Shown: positions 46,626-56,117, counted from the first letter of the stretch. The stretch: 64,000 bases of DNA from Nostoc sp. ATCC 53789 (GCF_009873495.1 NZ_CP046703.1:6042501-6106500), one strand, 5' to 3'. Numbers and translations are program-made. Notes: generated from the letters alone by a model not told the origin.

Positions 46626-47945
46626 TTAAGAACTTAAAATCTCGCTAATAATCTGAAGGGCGATTTGGATTTGGTCGCTGTCGATAACTAGAGGGGGACA
46701 GAAACGAATTGCCGCTTTACCGCAACCTAGTAATAATAAACCGCGTAAAAAAGCTTCTTGAATAATGCGATCGCGCAATTTATGATCGAGATTACCCTGT
46801 TCATCCAATAAATCCACGGCTACCATCAAACCTTTACCTCGTGGCGGCGATACTCTGGGAAATCTTTGATGCAATTTGGTAAGACTAGCTTGTAAGAATT
46901 CTCCCATCTGGCTAGCGTTGGTCATTAAACCACTTTCCAGCAATTGCAATGTGGCAATACCAGCAGCACAAGCTACGGGATTACCGCCAAATGTAGTAGC
47001 GTGAGAACCTGGAGGCCAAGTCATTAACTCTGGTCTAGCAAGTATCGCACCTAATGGCAGACCACTGGCGATACCTTTCGCAGTAGTAATAATATCAGGC
47101 ATCACACCCCAATGCTCGATCGCAAATAAGCGACCAGTCCGCCCCATCCCCGCTTGCACTTCATCCACTACCATCAGAATACCGTGGCGATCGCAAATAT
47201 CCCGAATCCGTTTTAGAAAACCATCCTCTGGTACGATATACCCGCCCTCTCCTTGAATCGGCTCAACTACGATCGCGGCTACTTCTTGCGGTGGTAAAAT
47301 TGTCCCGAATAGCTGTTGTTCCAGGTAATCTAAACTGGCGTGAGTGCCGTAGGGGATATGAGTTACCCCAGGAACTAAAGGCCCAAAATTCGCTCGCTGC
47401 ACTGCTTTAGAACCCGTGAGAGACATTGCCCCATAAGTGCGTCCGTGAAATGCACCTAAGAAAGCCACAATTAGCGATCGCTTGGTGTAATATCGGGCTA
47501 GTTTAATTGCTCCTTCGTTTGACTCTGCCCCGGAATTGGTGAAAAATACTTTTGCTGGGAATGCACTGTTACTCTGTGGTTGAGGAAAAGGGGCGCGAAT
47601 CGCTAATTGTTCCGCTAATTCCACCATCGGTTCATAATAAAAATCCGTCCCTGACATGTGCAGCAGACGTTCGGATTGTTCTTGAATTGCTTTGACGACT
47701 TCCGGGTGGGCGTGTCCGGTGGCGGTAACAGCAATACCTGCGGTCATATCCAGAAATACATTGCCATCTACATCTTCTACCATGCAGCCTTGTCCGCGAG
47801 ATACAACTAACGGGTAATCGCGGGTGTAAGAAGGGGAAGTTACCGCGCGATCGCGTTGTACAATTGCTTGAGCGCGAGGCCCAGGTAAAGAAGTTATTAA
47901 ACGGGGTATACGAGGTAAATTTAAGTTAATAGGTATACTTAACAT
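46626..47945 (-). CDS. class III PLP-dependent aminotransferase
   Basis: 439 residues with the class III (acetylornithine/GABA aminotransferase) fold. FTNSGAESNEGAIKLARYYT binds the cofactor phosphate, VVDEVQAGMGRTGRLFA holds the PLP-contacting Asp and Gln, and ITTAKGIASGLPLGA carries the Schiff-base Lys. It has the length and N-terminal extension of the 'acetylornithine aminotransferase family' group rather than ArgD. Its substrate could be 2-aminoadipate, 4-aminobutyrate, 5-aminovalerate or ornithine. Beside the DUF1338 gene, an aminoadipate/lysine role is attractive but unproven. Soluble. Confidence 0.88.
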   Translation of the reverse strand: MLSIPINLNLPRIPRLITSLPGPRAQAIVQRDRAVTSPSYTRDYPLVVSRGQGCMVEDVDGNVFLDMTAGIAVTATGHAHPEVVKAIQEQSERLLHMSGTDFYYEPMVELAEQLAIRAPFPQPQSNSAFPAKVFFTNSGAESNEGAIKLARYYTKRSLIVAFLGAFHGRTYGAMSLTGSKAVQRANFGPLVPGVTHIPYGTHASLDYLEQQLFGTILPPQEVAAIVVEPIQGEGGYIVPEDGFLKRIRDICDRHGILMVVDEVQAGMGRTGRLFAIEHWGVMPDIITTAKGIASGLPLGAILARPELMTWPPGSHATTFGGNPVACAAGIATLQLLESGLMTNASQMGEFLQASLTKLHQRFPRVSPPRGKGLMVAVDLLDEQGNLDHKLRDRIIQEAFLRGLLLLGCGKAAIRFCPPLVIDSDQIQIALQIISEILSS

Positions 47946-48309
47946 TATTTTTGCAATTTTTTAAAGATTACTGATGATTAAACGCTAAAGCTTGATTGGT
48001 TACAGTAGCATTTGATGCCATTGGTGTAGAAATTACGCATTTACCGAAAAAGCTTTACAGTAAAAGGTTTTTGTATTTTGTAAGACTTTGCCCGTTTTTA
48101 TAACACAACTTTTGCGATCGCGTCATATTATATTTTTTGAAGCATAACAGCTTCACTATTAGATATCAGGGTGCAAGCTACAGAACATTTGTTGAGAGAA
48201 TCTGTATTACGTCCACAGGAGAATTGCTATATGCAAAAATTAATACAAGTCTCTGAGATAATCAACCAATGACTTAGATACCTGGACAAAAAGCCTGCTA
48301 CGCCTACGC
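47946..48309. other. intergenic, left of the hairpin array
   Basis: AT-rich, no gene seen. Ends with a partial copy of the GGCTACGCC-type element (48293-48310) directly before the tandem array. Confidence 0.4.
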
Positions 48310-48573
48310 AATAGTTAGTTTTCAAGTCGCATTAGTAGCTTTTGTGACTCCAATAGTTAGTTTTCAAGTCACATTAGTAGCTTTTGTGACTCCAATAGTT
48401 AGTTTTCAAGTCACATTAGTAGCTTTTGCGACTCTAATAGTTGGTTTTTAAGTCGCATTAGTAGCTTTTGCGACTCCAATAGTTAGTTTTCAAGTCACAT
48501 TAGTAGCTTTTGCGACTCCAATAGTTGGTTTTTAAGTCGCATTAGTAGCTTTTGCGACTCCAATAGTTGGTTC
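48310..48573. repeat. tandem array of six 42-bp hairpin units
   Basis: Six full copies of a 42-bp unit starting AATAGTT at 48310, 48352, 48394, 48436, 48478 and 48520, plus a part copy. Each can fold through arms AGTCGCA and TGCGACT (or AGTCACA and TGTGACT) around a 12-nt loop. In copies 2, 4 and 6 the two arms change together, while 1, 3 and 5 show G.T or A.C steps. Not CRISPR, as there are no unique spacers. Confidence 0.92.
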
Positions 48574-48843
48574 AGTAGTAGCCAGAAGACCTCAATCTTC
48601 CTCTCTGCACCTCTGCGTGAGGTTAGGGACTTCCAAATAAAAAAATATCCCAAAGTCGATAGCAAAATTCTCTCTATTTCCCTTCACTCTGTGTTCTCTG
48701 CGTCTCTGTGGTTTGTTTATTTGGATAATTTATTTCTTGGAAATCCCTTATTCAGCTTAAAGACGTGATAAATCGCGTCTCTACATCAGGATTTTGGGCT
48801 TATCTGAATTGTATTAAATTAAAAACAGCTAATATACACCCAC
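48574..48843. other. intergenic, right of the hairpin array
   Basis: No gene. Contains TCTCTGCGTCTCTGTGG-like low-complexity and a palindrome-like AGACGTGATAAATCGCGTCT at about 48761-48780 of the GAGACGCGAT family. Confidence 0.45.
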
Positions 48844-50061
48844 TCAATTAAAAAACTTCTCCACGCATCTAACAAATATTTCCACACCCATTCCCAACGC
48901 CGTTTCGTCAAAATCAAACCGGGGATGATGATGGGGATACGCCAAATCTTTCTCTGGATTCGCAGAACCTAAAAAGAAATAGCAACCAGGAACCTCTTGC
49001 AAGAAAAAAGACATATCTTCAGCAGCCATAGTTTGGCATTCTGGCACAATACCCAACGGCGTTTCTACAACTTCTTCTGCTACAGTTCGCACCAATTCCG
49101 CCATCTTCATATCATTAATTACTGGTGGATAAAGTGCCCAATATTCTAAGTCATAACTCGCACCATGACTTTGACAAATTCCAGCAATAATCTGCTCGAC
49201 GCGCTGGTTAAAAAACCCTTTCAAACTAGGATTGAAATATCTAACAGTGGCACTCATTCTCGCTGTATCAGCAATCACATTACGCTTGGTTCCAGCATGA
49301 AGTTCACCCACCGTTACCACAGCCGAATCAATGGGATTCACATTCCGGGCGACAATGGTTTGCAAGGCATTTACAATTTGAGCAGCAACTACAACGGAAT
49401 CAACGGTTTGATGGGGTAGTGCGCCGTGTCCACCTTTGCCTAAAATTGTGCAGTTAAAGCACTCCACAGCAGCCATCAACGCCCCAGCCCGGACACCAAC
49501 TGTTCCCAAGGGTAAATTATTCCACAAGTGCAAACCAATAATCGCGTCAACATCAGGATTTTTAAGAACTCCAGCTTCAATCATCGGCTTTGCGCCTCCT
49601 GGTGATTCTTCTGCTGGCTGAAAGATAATTTTTACGGTACCGGAGAAGTCTTGGCGATGCTGTTGCAGATAGTAAGCTGTACCTAAAGCGATCGCAGTAT
49701 GTCCATCATGTCCACAAGCGTGCATCACTCCATCATGCTGCGATTTGTAGGGCACTTCGTTGAGTTCTTGGATTGGCAAAGCATCCATATCTGCCCGAAT
49801 CGCTAAAACTTTCTCTGCACCTAGTTTGTTACCCTTGATAGTGGCAACAATGCCAGTGTGAGCAATGCCAGTTTGATGCTCGATTCCCCACTCTTGCAGC
49901 TTTTGTGATACGAACTCAGCCGTCAGCTTTTCTTGAAAACCCAACTCTGGTTGTTGATGCAATCGCCGCCGCCACTCTACTAATTGCGGTTGCAATGAGC
50001 GAATTGCCAGCCGGATGCGAGATAGATCAACAGATGAGGGATTGGGAAAGGTAGAAACCAT
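48844..50061 (-). CDS. M20-family amidohydrolase / aminoacylase
   Basis: 405 residues of the M20D type (IAA-amino acid hydrolase, hippurate hydrolase, N-acyl-amino acid hydrolase). Metal site: MHACGHDGH, with the catalytic Glu pair in PAEESPGGA; the second-domain GGHGALPHQTVD and the late HHHPRFDFDE follow. It hydrolyses N-acyl amino acids or amides; substrate not decidable. Cytoplasmic, no leader. It is 98 bp downstream of uppP on the same strand. Confidence 0.92.
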   Translation of the reverse strand: MVSTFPNPSSVDLSRIRLAIRSLQPQLVEWRRRLHQQPELGFQEKLTAEFVSQKLQEWGIEHQTGIAHTGIVATIKGNKLGAEKVLAIRADMDALPIQELNEVPYKSQHDGVMHACGHDGHTAIALGTAYYLQQHRQDFSGTVKIIFQPAEESPGGAKPMIEAGVLKNPDVDAIIGLHLWNNLPLGTVGVRAGALMAAVECFNCTILGKGGHGALPHQTVDSVVVAAQIVNALQTIVARNVNPIDSAVVTVGELHAGTKRNVIADTARMSATVRYFNPSLKGFFNQRVEQIIAGICQSHGASYDLEYWALYPPVINDMKMAELVRTVAEEVVETPLGIVPECQTMAAEDMSFFLQEVPGCYFFLGSANPEKDLAYPHHHPRFDFDETALGMGVEIFVRCVEKFFN

Positions 50062-50159
50062 TATGAAGACAAGCTAGTTTAAGTACAGCTAACTTAGTCT
50101 ATCGTAGGGAATGGTGAAGAATCATCATTAGAATCTTCTTAACCAGTTACCAGGTAAAA

Positions 50160-51095
50160 TCAATTCTGCAACCAACCAGCCATCACAGCAACTATCAAAA
50201 ATAAACCCATCGCCAAACGGTAGAAAACAAAAATCAAGGTGCTGTGTTTTTCCAGGTAGCGCAGGAGTCCCCAAATTGCAGCAAAAGCGGAAATGCTAGC
50301 GGAGATTAAGCCTACCAACAAAGTCAACCAACCAGCCGTACTCAACCCTGCTTTCGTAAGAGTATGGAGTTCTACAGCACCTGCCAAAATCACGGCTGGT
50401 AAGCCCAACAAAAAAGAAAATCGGGCTGATGTCTCCCGTTCCATACCCAAAAATAACCCAGCAGTGAGGGTGGAACCAGAGCGAGAAACGCCAGGGATTA
50501 GGGCAAAAGCTTGAGCAACTCCTACCCAAATGCCATCCCAGAGGTTGAGGTTGTCAAAAGTGCGATCGCGTCCTCCACGTTTTTCGGCGATCGCTAGCAA
50601 TCCTGACATAATAATTGAAGCTGCACCAATAACTACTAACCCTCGCATCGGTGAGTTGCAAGCGTTCAGAATTGGTTTGAGTAGCACACCAGCCACAGCA
50701 ATGGGCAAGGTTCCGATCAATAAGCCCAACATCAGTTGCAAAGAACTAGATTGATAATCTTGTCCGCTAATTGCTCTAACTGTCTCTCCTGTTAATTTTT
50801 TTAAGTCTTGCCAAAAATAGACTAAAACAGCAGTCAAGCTAGCTAACTGCATTGCTGCTGAAAAAGCAGATCCTGGATCTTTCAGTCCCAGTAGAGTTGG
50901 TACTATCCGCAAATGAGCAGTACTGCTAATTGGTAGTAGTTCTGTAATTCCCTGAACGATGCCTAAAATAATCACGTCAATCCAGCTAAGGTTGGCAAAG
51001 TCTAGATTCACTTCACTACCGTTGCCACAGACGGCACTCGCCACCACAAAAGAAAGCATCATGATATCAGGCGTAAATAATTTACTTTTAATCAA
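50160..51095 (-). CDS. uppP: undecaprenyl-diphosphatase
   Basis: 311 residues, BacA/UppP family. It recycles undecaprenyl diphosphate to the carrier lipid for peptidoglycan and O-antigen. Both signature motifs are present: QGITELLPISSTAH (the (E/Q)xxxE region) and PGVSRSGST. About eight hydrophobic segments. The first 30 residues (up to LDFANLSWID) are longer than in E. coli and may include an alternative start at M12 or M13. It gives bacitracin tolerance when present in excess. Confidence 0.95.
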   Translation of the reverse strand: MIKSKLFTPDIMMLSFVVASAVCGNGSEVNLDFANLSWIDVIILGIVQGITELLPISSTAHLRIVPTLLGLKDPGSAFSAAMQLASLTAVLVYFWQDLKKLTGETVRAISGQDYQSSSLQLMLGLLIGTLPIAVAGVLLKPILNACNSPMRGLVVIGAASIIMSGLLAIAEKRGGRDRTFDNLNLWDGIWVGVAQAFALIPGVSRSGSTLTAGLFLGMERETSARFSFLLGLPAVILAGAVELHTLTKAGLSTAGWLTLLVGLISASISAFAAIWGLLRYLEKHSTLIFVFYRLAMGLFLIVAVMAGWLQN

Positions 51096-51537
51096 ACACC
51101 GACAAAGTAACTTATGTTAGTGACGCTTCTGTGACTAAGACATGGCACTTGGATGACATCTAAATACAAATAAAAATCTCGTGTGTTCGCGCAACTTGTC
51201 GTTAGGCAATAAATACCATTTTGTTATTTTAAAAACATCTTTAAATAATCATATTTTGCACATAATAAATCTACTCATGAAGTGTTATTTTAGTCCAAAA
51301 ATTTAAATAAGGCAGGTAAATCCTGCCTTGTGTGTCACCAAAGTTAGGTTAGCTTCACTTCTCTTACCATTGCACGTCTTATTGACAAAGCTATTACCAA
51401 GTTATGTCAGAACTGTGACTGCATCAGTTGTAAAAAGTGATTGAACATTCATTCGCTACTTTTTCCCTAATGCCCCTCATCAGTGCTGAGTGAGAAGGGA
51501 TAGACCAATGCCCAATGCCCAATTCCCAATTCCCAAT
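51096..51537. other. intergenic uppP-bioD with terminator
   Basis: No gene. Includes a strong inverted repeat AAGGCAGG/CCTGCCTT at 51309-51329 (see below) and TGCCCAA/TTCCCAA heptamers at 51504-51537 against the bioD stop. Confidence 0.5.
51309..51329 (-). terminator. likely terminator of bioD
   Basis: Eight-base-pair stem (AAGGCAGG with CCTGCCTT) around a 5-nt loop; on the minus strand it is followed by TATTTAAATTTTT, a T-rich tail. It lies 209 nt past the bioD stop on that strand. Confidence 0.65.
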
Positions 51538-52218
51538 TCAAAGTGTCAGTGTTTCCCAATCTAAATCTGATGCTATTTGAGCAAGTTTATCTAAATCAGT
51601 CAGATTATCTAAATAGGGTAAGCAGCCTAAAACTGGCATGTTAGTAAGTGATTGAATTAATTGCTGTGGTGTCCAGTCGGCTATTTCTGCATCTGTTCGA
51701 GGTTGTATGCAGTTCAGAACAATGCCTTTGAGATTAACGCGCGATTGCCTAGCTAATGCAACGTTTGCCACTGCTTGAGCGATCGCACCCAATCTAACTG
51801 GTACTACCAATACCGTTGGTAAACGCCATTCTCCCGCTAAATCAGCTACCGTTAACTCGTCAGTTACTGGCGAACCTAAACCTCCCAAGGCTTCTACAAG
51901 TACAAAATCACGTTGCGATCGCAACTTAGACAAAGCTTGCCAAACTATTGCTAAATCGACTTGGCGATTTTCTCGTGCGGCGGCGATGGGAGGGGCTAAA
52001 GGTGCTTCAAAGTATAACGGTGTAATTTCCTCTGAAGATTGTTCTAGCGCAAATAGCTTTTGATACCACTCGCGATCGCCAATTCCCGATTGAATCGGCT
52101 TCATGATTCCCCAGCTACGCTGCGGGTAATATTTTTGCCAATAGGCTGCTAAGGCTGTTGTTAAAACAGTTTTACCAGCTTCGGTATCAGTTCCAGTAAT
52201 CAGTAGTGTGTTTAACAT
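51538..52218 (-). CDS. bioD: dethiobiotin synthase
   Basis: 226 residues. BioD closes the ureido ring of dethiobiotin from DAPA, CO2 and ATP, the next-to-last biotin step. N-terminal P-loop GTDTEAGKT, KPIQSG, VEALGGLGSP and the late NCIQPRTDAE fit. Its ATG shares the A of the TAA of the kinase gene upstream (TAATG), so translation is probably coupled. No other biotin gene is in the window. Pairing with a Ser/Thr kinase is unusual. Confidence 0.93.
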   Translation of the reverse strand: MLNTLLITGTDTEAGKTVLTTALAAYWQKYYPQRSWGIMKPIQSGIGDREWYQKLFALEQSSEEITPLYFEAPLAPPIAAARENRQVDLAIVWQALSKLRSQRDFVLVEALGGLGSPVTDELTVADLAGEWRLPTVLVVPVRLGAIAQAVANVALARQSRVNLKGIVLNCIQPRTDAEIADWTPQQLIQSLTNMPVLGCLPYLDNLTDLDKLAQIASDLDWETLTL

Positions 52219-53996
52219 TAATTTCTTTGACCAGAAAATGGTTGTGTTTCATTAACTGGCGGCAAGGTTGGCGTTTCACCAGTGGGCGGAGTTGGAATCG
52301 GTTTCTCTGTGGGAATTGGGAAGGGTGTTTCTGTAGGAATTGGGAGGGGTGTCTCTGTAGGAATGGGAATCGGTGTCTCTGTGGGAATTGGGAAGGGTGT
52401 TTCTGTGGGAATGGGGAAGGGTGTTTCTGTAGGAATGGGGATCGGTGTTTCTGTGGGAATTGGTTTGACTGGTTTTTCTAATGAAACATTCAGGTTGTAA
52501 TTGCTTTCGGCAACTCCCGAAGCCAGTGTTAACTCAATAGTATATCTACCAGTAACTAGCAATATGCCTTCATAAGCTGTTATTGGCTGGGTATTCTGAG
52601 CAAGTGGTTGTTCATTGGGACTTAAAACTGTGAGCAATACGCTGCTTGTTGGGTCAATCAACGCAGTTAACTTGTCACCTTTCTGTCCAAAAAAAGTATA
52701 CCGGATGATTTGATTTGTTTTGAGAGTATCTGTAACTGTGGCTGTATTATTTGCTCCCAAATTGAGCCGCCTAGAAATAGGTTGCTCAATGGTGGGTGTG
52801 GGTGTTGCTGTGAATGTAGTACCACCAGAAATAACTGGTGAAGGGAAATTTTGTGGAAGCGTTTCAGTTGGTGATGGTTTCGACTGACTGCGAATTGAAC
52901 TTACCAGTGCCCAAGAACCAAATCCGGCGACAAAAACTACACCAGTGGCAATTGCCGCGATCGCTAACGGGTTATCCAAGACTGAACTAGTGGAACTTGG
53001 TGGAATTACAGGATCGGGTTGTTTCTTCGGCGAAGCTGGTGGTGGTACTGAGTCAGGACGGCGGCTAACAGCCATTGTCTGCAAATTAGACGCATTCAGG
53101 GGAGGAAGACTGACTTGTTCTAAAGGTTGTAGTGCTTGAGATACACTAGCAGCACTCTGATAGCGATCGCTCGGTATATGATTCAACATTCGATTCAAAA
53201 CTTGAGCAAATCGCGGACTCACCTTTACCCATCGCTGCCAATTCCAAGTTAGTTGGTTTTCGTCAAATAAATCCTTTGGTTCTTTACTAGTCAGCAAAAC
53301 AATCGCGCTTACCGCTAATGCGTACAAGTCACTGCTAGGGTAAGCTCCCCCTGTTTGCATTTGTTCACTCGGAGAGTAGCCTAATTTTCCCACAGTGGTT
53401 TCGGGCATAGCGCTCTCTGGCGATCGCAAACGTGTTGCTAGTTCCTTTACCACCCCAAAGTCAATTAACACAGGTTTAGCGTCACTATCTCGCAAAATAA
53501 TGTTTTCTGGCGAGATATCTCGGTGAATGATCCCTCGACTGTGAATATGCTCTAAAACAGGCAACAACAACTGTATCAGCTGCAATACTTCCGCCTCTGT
53601 GAAGGTTTTACCAATAGCTTGACGTTCAGCCAGCATCGCTCGGTAGGTTTGACCTGCAACATAGTCCTCTACCAAAAATAAGCGTTGGTCTTGCTCAAAT
53701 CTTTCCCGAAATTTGGGGACTTGTGGATGTTCGATTTGATATAAAATGGCAGCCTCTCGGTGAAAAAGCTCCTTTGCCTTTTCCCAAGCCGAAGCCTCCG
53801 TTGCTGTTGAAATCAATTCCTTGATCGCGCACAGTTCGTTAAATCGCCTCTGATCTTCTGCCAGATAGGTTCTACCAAATCCTCCTTGTCCGAGAATTTG
53901 AATTATGCGGTAACGGTTTTGCAAGACAGTGCCAACTGTAATGGGTGGTTGCATGAGCGATTGATTGAGTGTAGGAGCAATTGAGGAAGAAGTCAC
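52218..53996 (-). CDS. Ser/Thr protein kinase with membrane anchor and Pro/Thr repeats
   Basis: 592 residues. Kinase core about 30-290: GQGGFGRTYLAED loop, VIKELI-type lysine, catalytic loop HRDISPEN (Ser in the place of the common Lys; frequent in cyanobacterial kinases, possibly reduced activity) and DFGVVKE. A Pro-rich linker and one transmembrane helix (LAIAAIATGVVFVAGFGSWAL, about 345) follow. The outside part contains a domain like the PPC/beta-sandwich of some Nostoc proteins (about 405-500) and then seven PIPTETP(F/I/L) octapeptides. It may sense an envelope signal. bioD is coupled to its stop codon. Confidence 0.9.
   Translation of the reverse strand: MTSSSIAPTLNQSLMQPPITVGTVLQNRYRIIQILGQGGFGRTYLAEDQRRFNELCAIKELISTATEASAWEKAKELFHREAAILYQIEHPQVPKFRERFEQDQRLFLVEDYVAGQTYRAMLAERQAIGKTFTEAEVLQLIQLLLPVLEHIHSRGIIHRDISPENIILRDSDAKPVLIDFGVVKELATRLRSPESAMPETTVGKLGYSPSEQMQTGGAYPSSDLYALAVSAIVLLTSKEPKDLFDENQLTWNWQRWVKVSPRFAQVLNRMLNHIPSDRYQSAASVSQALQPLEQVSLPPLNASNLQTMAVSRRPDSVPPPASPKKQPDPVIPPSSTSSVLDNPLAIAAIATGVVFVAGFGSWALVSSIRSQSKPSPTETLPQNFPSPVISGGTTFTATPTPTIEQPISRRLNLGANNTATVTDTLKTNQIIRYTFFGQKGDKLTALIDPTSSVLLTVLSPNEQPLAQNTQPITAYEGILLVTGRYTIELTLASGVAESNYNLNVSLEKPVKPIPTETPIPIPTETPFPIPTETPFPIPTETPIPIPTETPLPIPTETPFPIPTEKPIPTPPTGETPTLPPVNETQPFSGQRN
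52297..52465 (-). repeat. seven 24-bp coding repeats (PIPTETPx)
   Basis: Exact 24-bp minisatellite in the 3' part of the kinase gene encoding Pro-Ile-Pro-Thr-Glu-Thr-Pro-x octapeptides; the last copy has Lys for Thr. Likely variable in copy number, it makes a stiff extracytoplasmic spacer. Confidence 0.92.
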
Positions 53997-54150
53997 CCAC
54001 CAAGATTAAGTCCGAGAGGCGACACAGTTACATGCAGCGATATTCTACCTTACCTAATGGGTATACCCCCAGTTAGGAGTATACGCAAAGTCACGTTTCA
54101 AGTGTCTTATGCAACTTTAGGAACTGTCCACGATATAGGGGGCAGGGGAA

Positions 54151-54231
54151 GTGTGGGAGGTGTGGGAGGTGTGGGAGGTGTGGGAGGTGTGGGAGGTGTG
54201 GGAGGTGTGGGAGGTGTGGGAGGTGTGGGAG
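54151..54231. repeat. nine copies of GTGTGGGAG
   Basis: Exactly nine uninterrupted 9-bp units (81 bp). C-rich complementary runs (CCCCACACTCC) follow at 54280-54305, so a purine-rich strand could pair with them in single-stranded form. Confidence 0.93.
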
Positions 54232-54313
54232 GCAATGCAGCGTTCATTGATGTGCAGTTATTCAATTCCTCCTCTTTCTCCCCACACTCCCCACGCTCCC
54301 CACACTCACGCTC

Positions 54314-54333
54314 ATTTCTCACAAGTGAGAAAT
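54314..54333. other. inverted repeat ATTTCTCAC-AA-GTGAGAAAT
   Basis: Perfect 9-bp arms around AA, between the minisatellite and the prs promoter. Can act as hairpin or operator; no regulator is implied by sequence alone. Confidence 0.5.
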
Positions 54334-54929
54334 CCAGGCTACCCTGTTACCCATCTCACTTTTAGAGCATTGCTCCCCAGAAGATCACTGGGGAAAGAAG
54401 AACAAAAATTAGCGCAGCTTGGTGCTGTCAGCCTTGCACGAAAACCACACCTATGAGAGTTTGTTTAAATACAATTATTCTGGAATTTTATTGTGTGAAT
54501 TAAAACTTAAAATTAAATCTGCCAGTTTACTTATTTATTGCTAGTATCGTAGAATATAATAGGATACAACTTAAACACTTAGTTCCAAATGCTCCTTGTC
54601 TAAGAACAACCTTCAATACCACTTAAAGTTATAAATACTTTACTGTCAGTAATAAATGATGTATTTAGAAGAAGCAATCTAGTACACCAATCTTTGATAG
54701 CTTGAGGTTATTTGTCTCAACTCAAAAATTTTAATTATACATCTACTGGACGGACTTGATATCAGTTAAGCTATCAATGGTTTGCTTCCAAAGAAAATTA
54801 GACAGTTAGCGAATGATAATTTTATGGAGAAATGCTTAAATTTTGTATGGAAGCTTTAATAAAACTCACAGATGTTTTTTTAGGCTATTTCTCAGTTAAA
54901 TCTATTAAATCTCTAATGATAATATTGCT

Positions 54930-55946
54930 ATGAATTCAAATAGAGGATCTGCTGTTCTTAGTTCTGCAACTTTCAAAGTGCAAGCATCTACAACAGGAAT
55001 GACTGATAATCATCGCTTGCGGCTGTTTTCGGGCTCTGCCAATTTACAGCTGTCTCAAGAAGTCGCTCGTTATGTCGGGATGGACTTGGGCCCAATGATT
55101 CGCAAAAGATTTGCGGATGGAGAACTTTACGTTCAAATCCAAGAATCCATTCGGGGTTGTGATGTCTATTTAATTCAGCCATGCTGTCAACCCGTGAACG
55201 ATCATTTGATGGAATTATTGATTATGGTTGATGCCTGTCGTCGAGCTTCGGCGCGACAGGTGACGGCAGTAATTCCCTACTATGGCTATGCTCGTGCCGA
55301 TCGCAAAACGGCAGGACGAGAGTCTATCACTGCCAAGCTGGTTGCTAACTTGATCACCGAAGCAGGTGCCAACCGCGTTCTAGCAATGGATTTACACTCG
55401 GCGCAAATTCAAGGCTATTTTGATATTCCTTTTGACCATGTTTACGGTTCTCCAGTATTGCTGGATTATCTAGCAAGCAAGCAATTGCCCGACCTTGTGG
55501 TTGTTTCCCCCGATGTTGGCGGTGTAGCACGAGCCAGAGCATTTGCCAAAAAACTAAATGATGCTCCCCTGGCGATTATTGACAAGCGTCGTCAGGCACA
55601 TAATGTTGCAGAAGTGTTAAATATCATCGGCGATGTTAAAGGCAAAACGGCAGTGTTGGTGGATGACATGATCGACACTGGCGGCACGATCGCAGAAGGG
55701 GCGCGATTATTGCGTGAAGAAGGAGCGCGTCAGGTATACGCCTGTGCAACTCATGCGGTATTTTCCCCACCAGCGATGGAGCGATTATCCAGTGGTTTGT
55801 TTGAGGAAGTCATTGTCACCAATACGATCCCCATACCAGAAAACAATCGTTTTCCTCAACTAGTGGTGTTGTCAGTAGCTAATCTCTTAGGAGAAACTAT
55901 CTGGCGGATTCATGAAGATACTTCAGTTAGTAGTATGTTCCGCTAA
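54930..55946 (+). CDS. prs: ribose-phosphate pyrophosphokinase
   Basis: 338 residues. Prs makes PRPP from ribose-5-phosphate and ATP for nucleotides, His and Trp. Motifs: LFSGSANLQLSQEVA, ADGELYVQIQESIRG, DLHSAQIQGYFD (ATP/metal), PRPP loop VLVDDMIDTGGT. An N-terminal extension of about 25 residues precedes the conserved part, so a later start (M24) is possible; ATG 54930 has no strong ribosome site. Cytoplasmic. Confidence 0.95.
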   Translation: MNSNRGSAVLSSATFKVQASTTGMTDNHRLRLFSGSANLQLSQEVARYVGMDLGPMIRKRFADGELYVQIQESIRGCDVYLIQPCCQPVNDHLMELLIMVDACRRASARQVTAVIPYYGYARADRKTAGRESITAKLVANLITEAGANRVLAMDLHSAQIQGYFDIPFDHVYGSPVLLDYLASKQLPDLVVVSPDVGGVARARAFAKKLNDAPLAIIDKRRQAHNVAEVLNIIGDVKGKTAVLVDDMIDTGGTIAEGARLLREEGARQVYACATHAVFSPPAMERLSSGLFEEVIVTNTIPIPENNRFPQLVVLSVANLLGETIWRIHEDTSVSSMFR

Positions 55947-56117
55947 TAGCATTCCCATTACAGGGATAAATTACCCACATTGACTCCTTGATCGGGTGCA
56001 GTGTGGGCTTTTAGTAGTTTAAAAATTTCTGTACTGAGATTACTACACAAATAGTTTGAGCTTCCAAGCTGGTTTACAGAAAACTTTTTCTCCCCTTGTT
56101 CACTGCTCCCTGCCTCC

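Larger units (their letters stand above)
53997..54929. other. long leader before prs with repeats
   Basis: Divergent region between the kinase and prs. It holds nine GTGTGGGAG units, a 9-bp-arm palindrome (54314-54333) and about 590 bp of AT-rich DNA with no gene. An inverted GTATC-N14-GATAC (about 54544-54567) could be a regulator site. Both genes probably start here. Confidence 0.5.

Noticed and set aside
48310..48573. Possible CRISPR array
   Set aside because: Units are contiguous with no unique spacers, and no cas genes are near.
52206..52500. Plus-strand frames with GVSVGIGKG repeats
   Set aside because: Antisense to the PIPTETP minisatellite of the kinase gene.
54057..54456. Frames rich in GVGGVGG or VWEVWEV
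   Set aside because: These are products of the 9-bp repeat, not conserved proteins.
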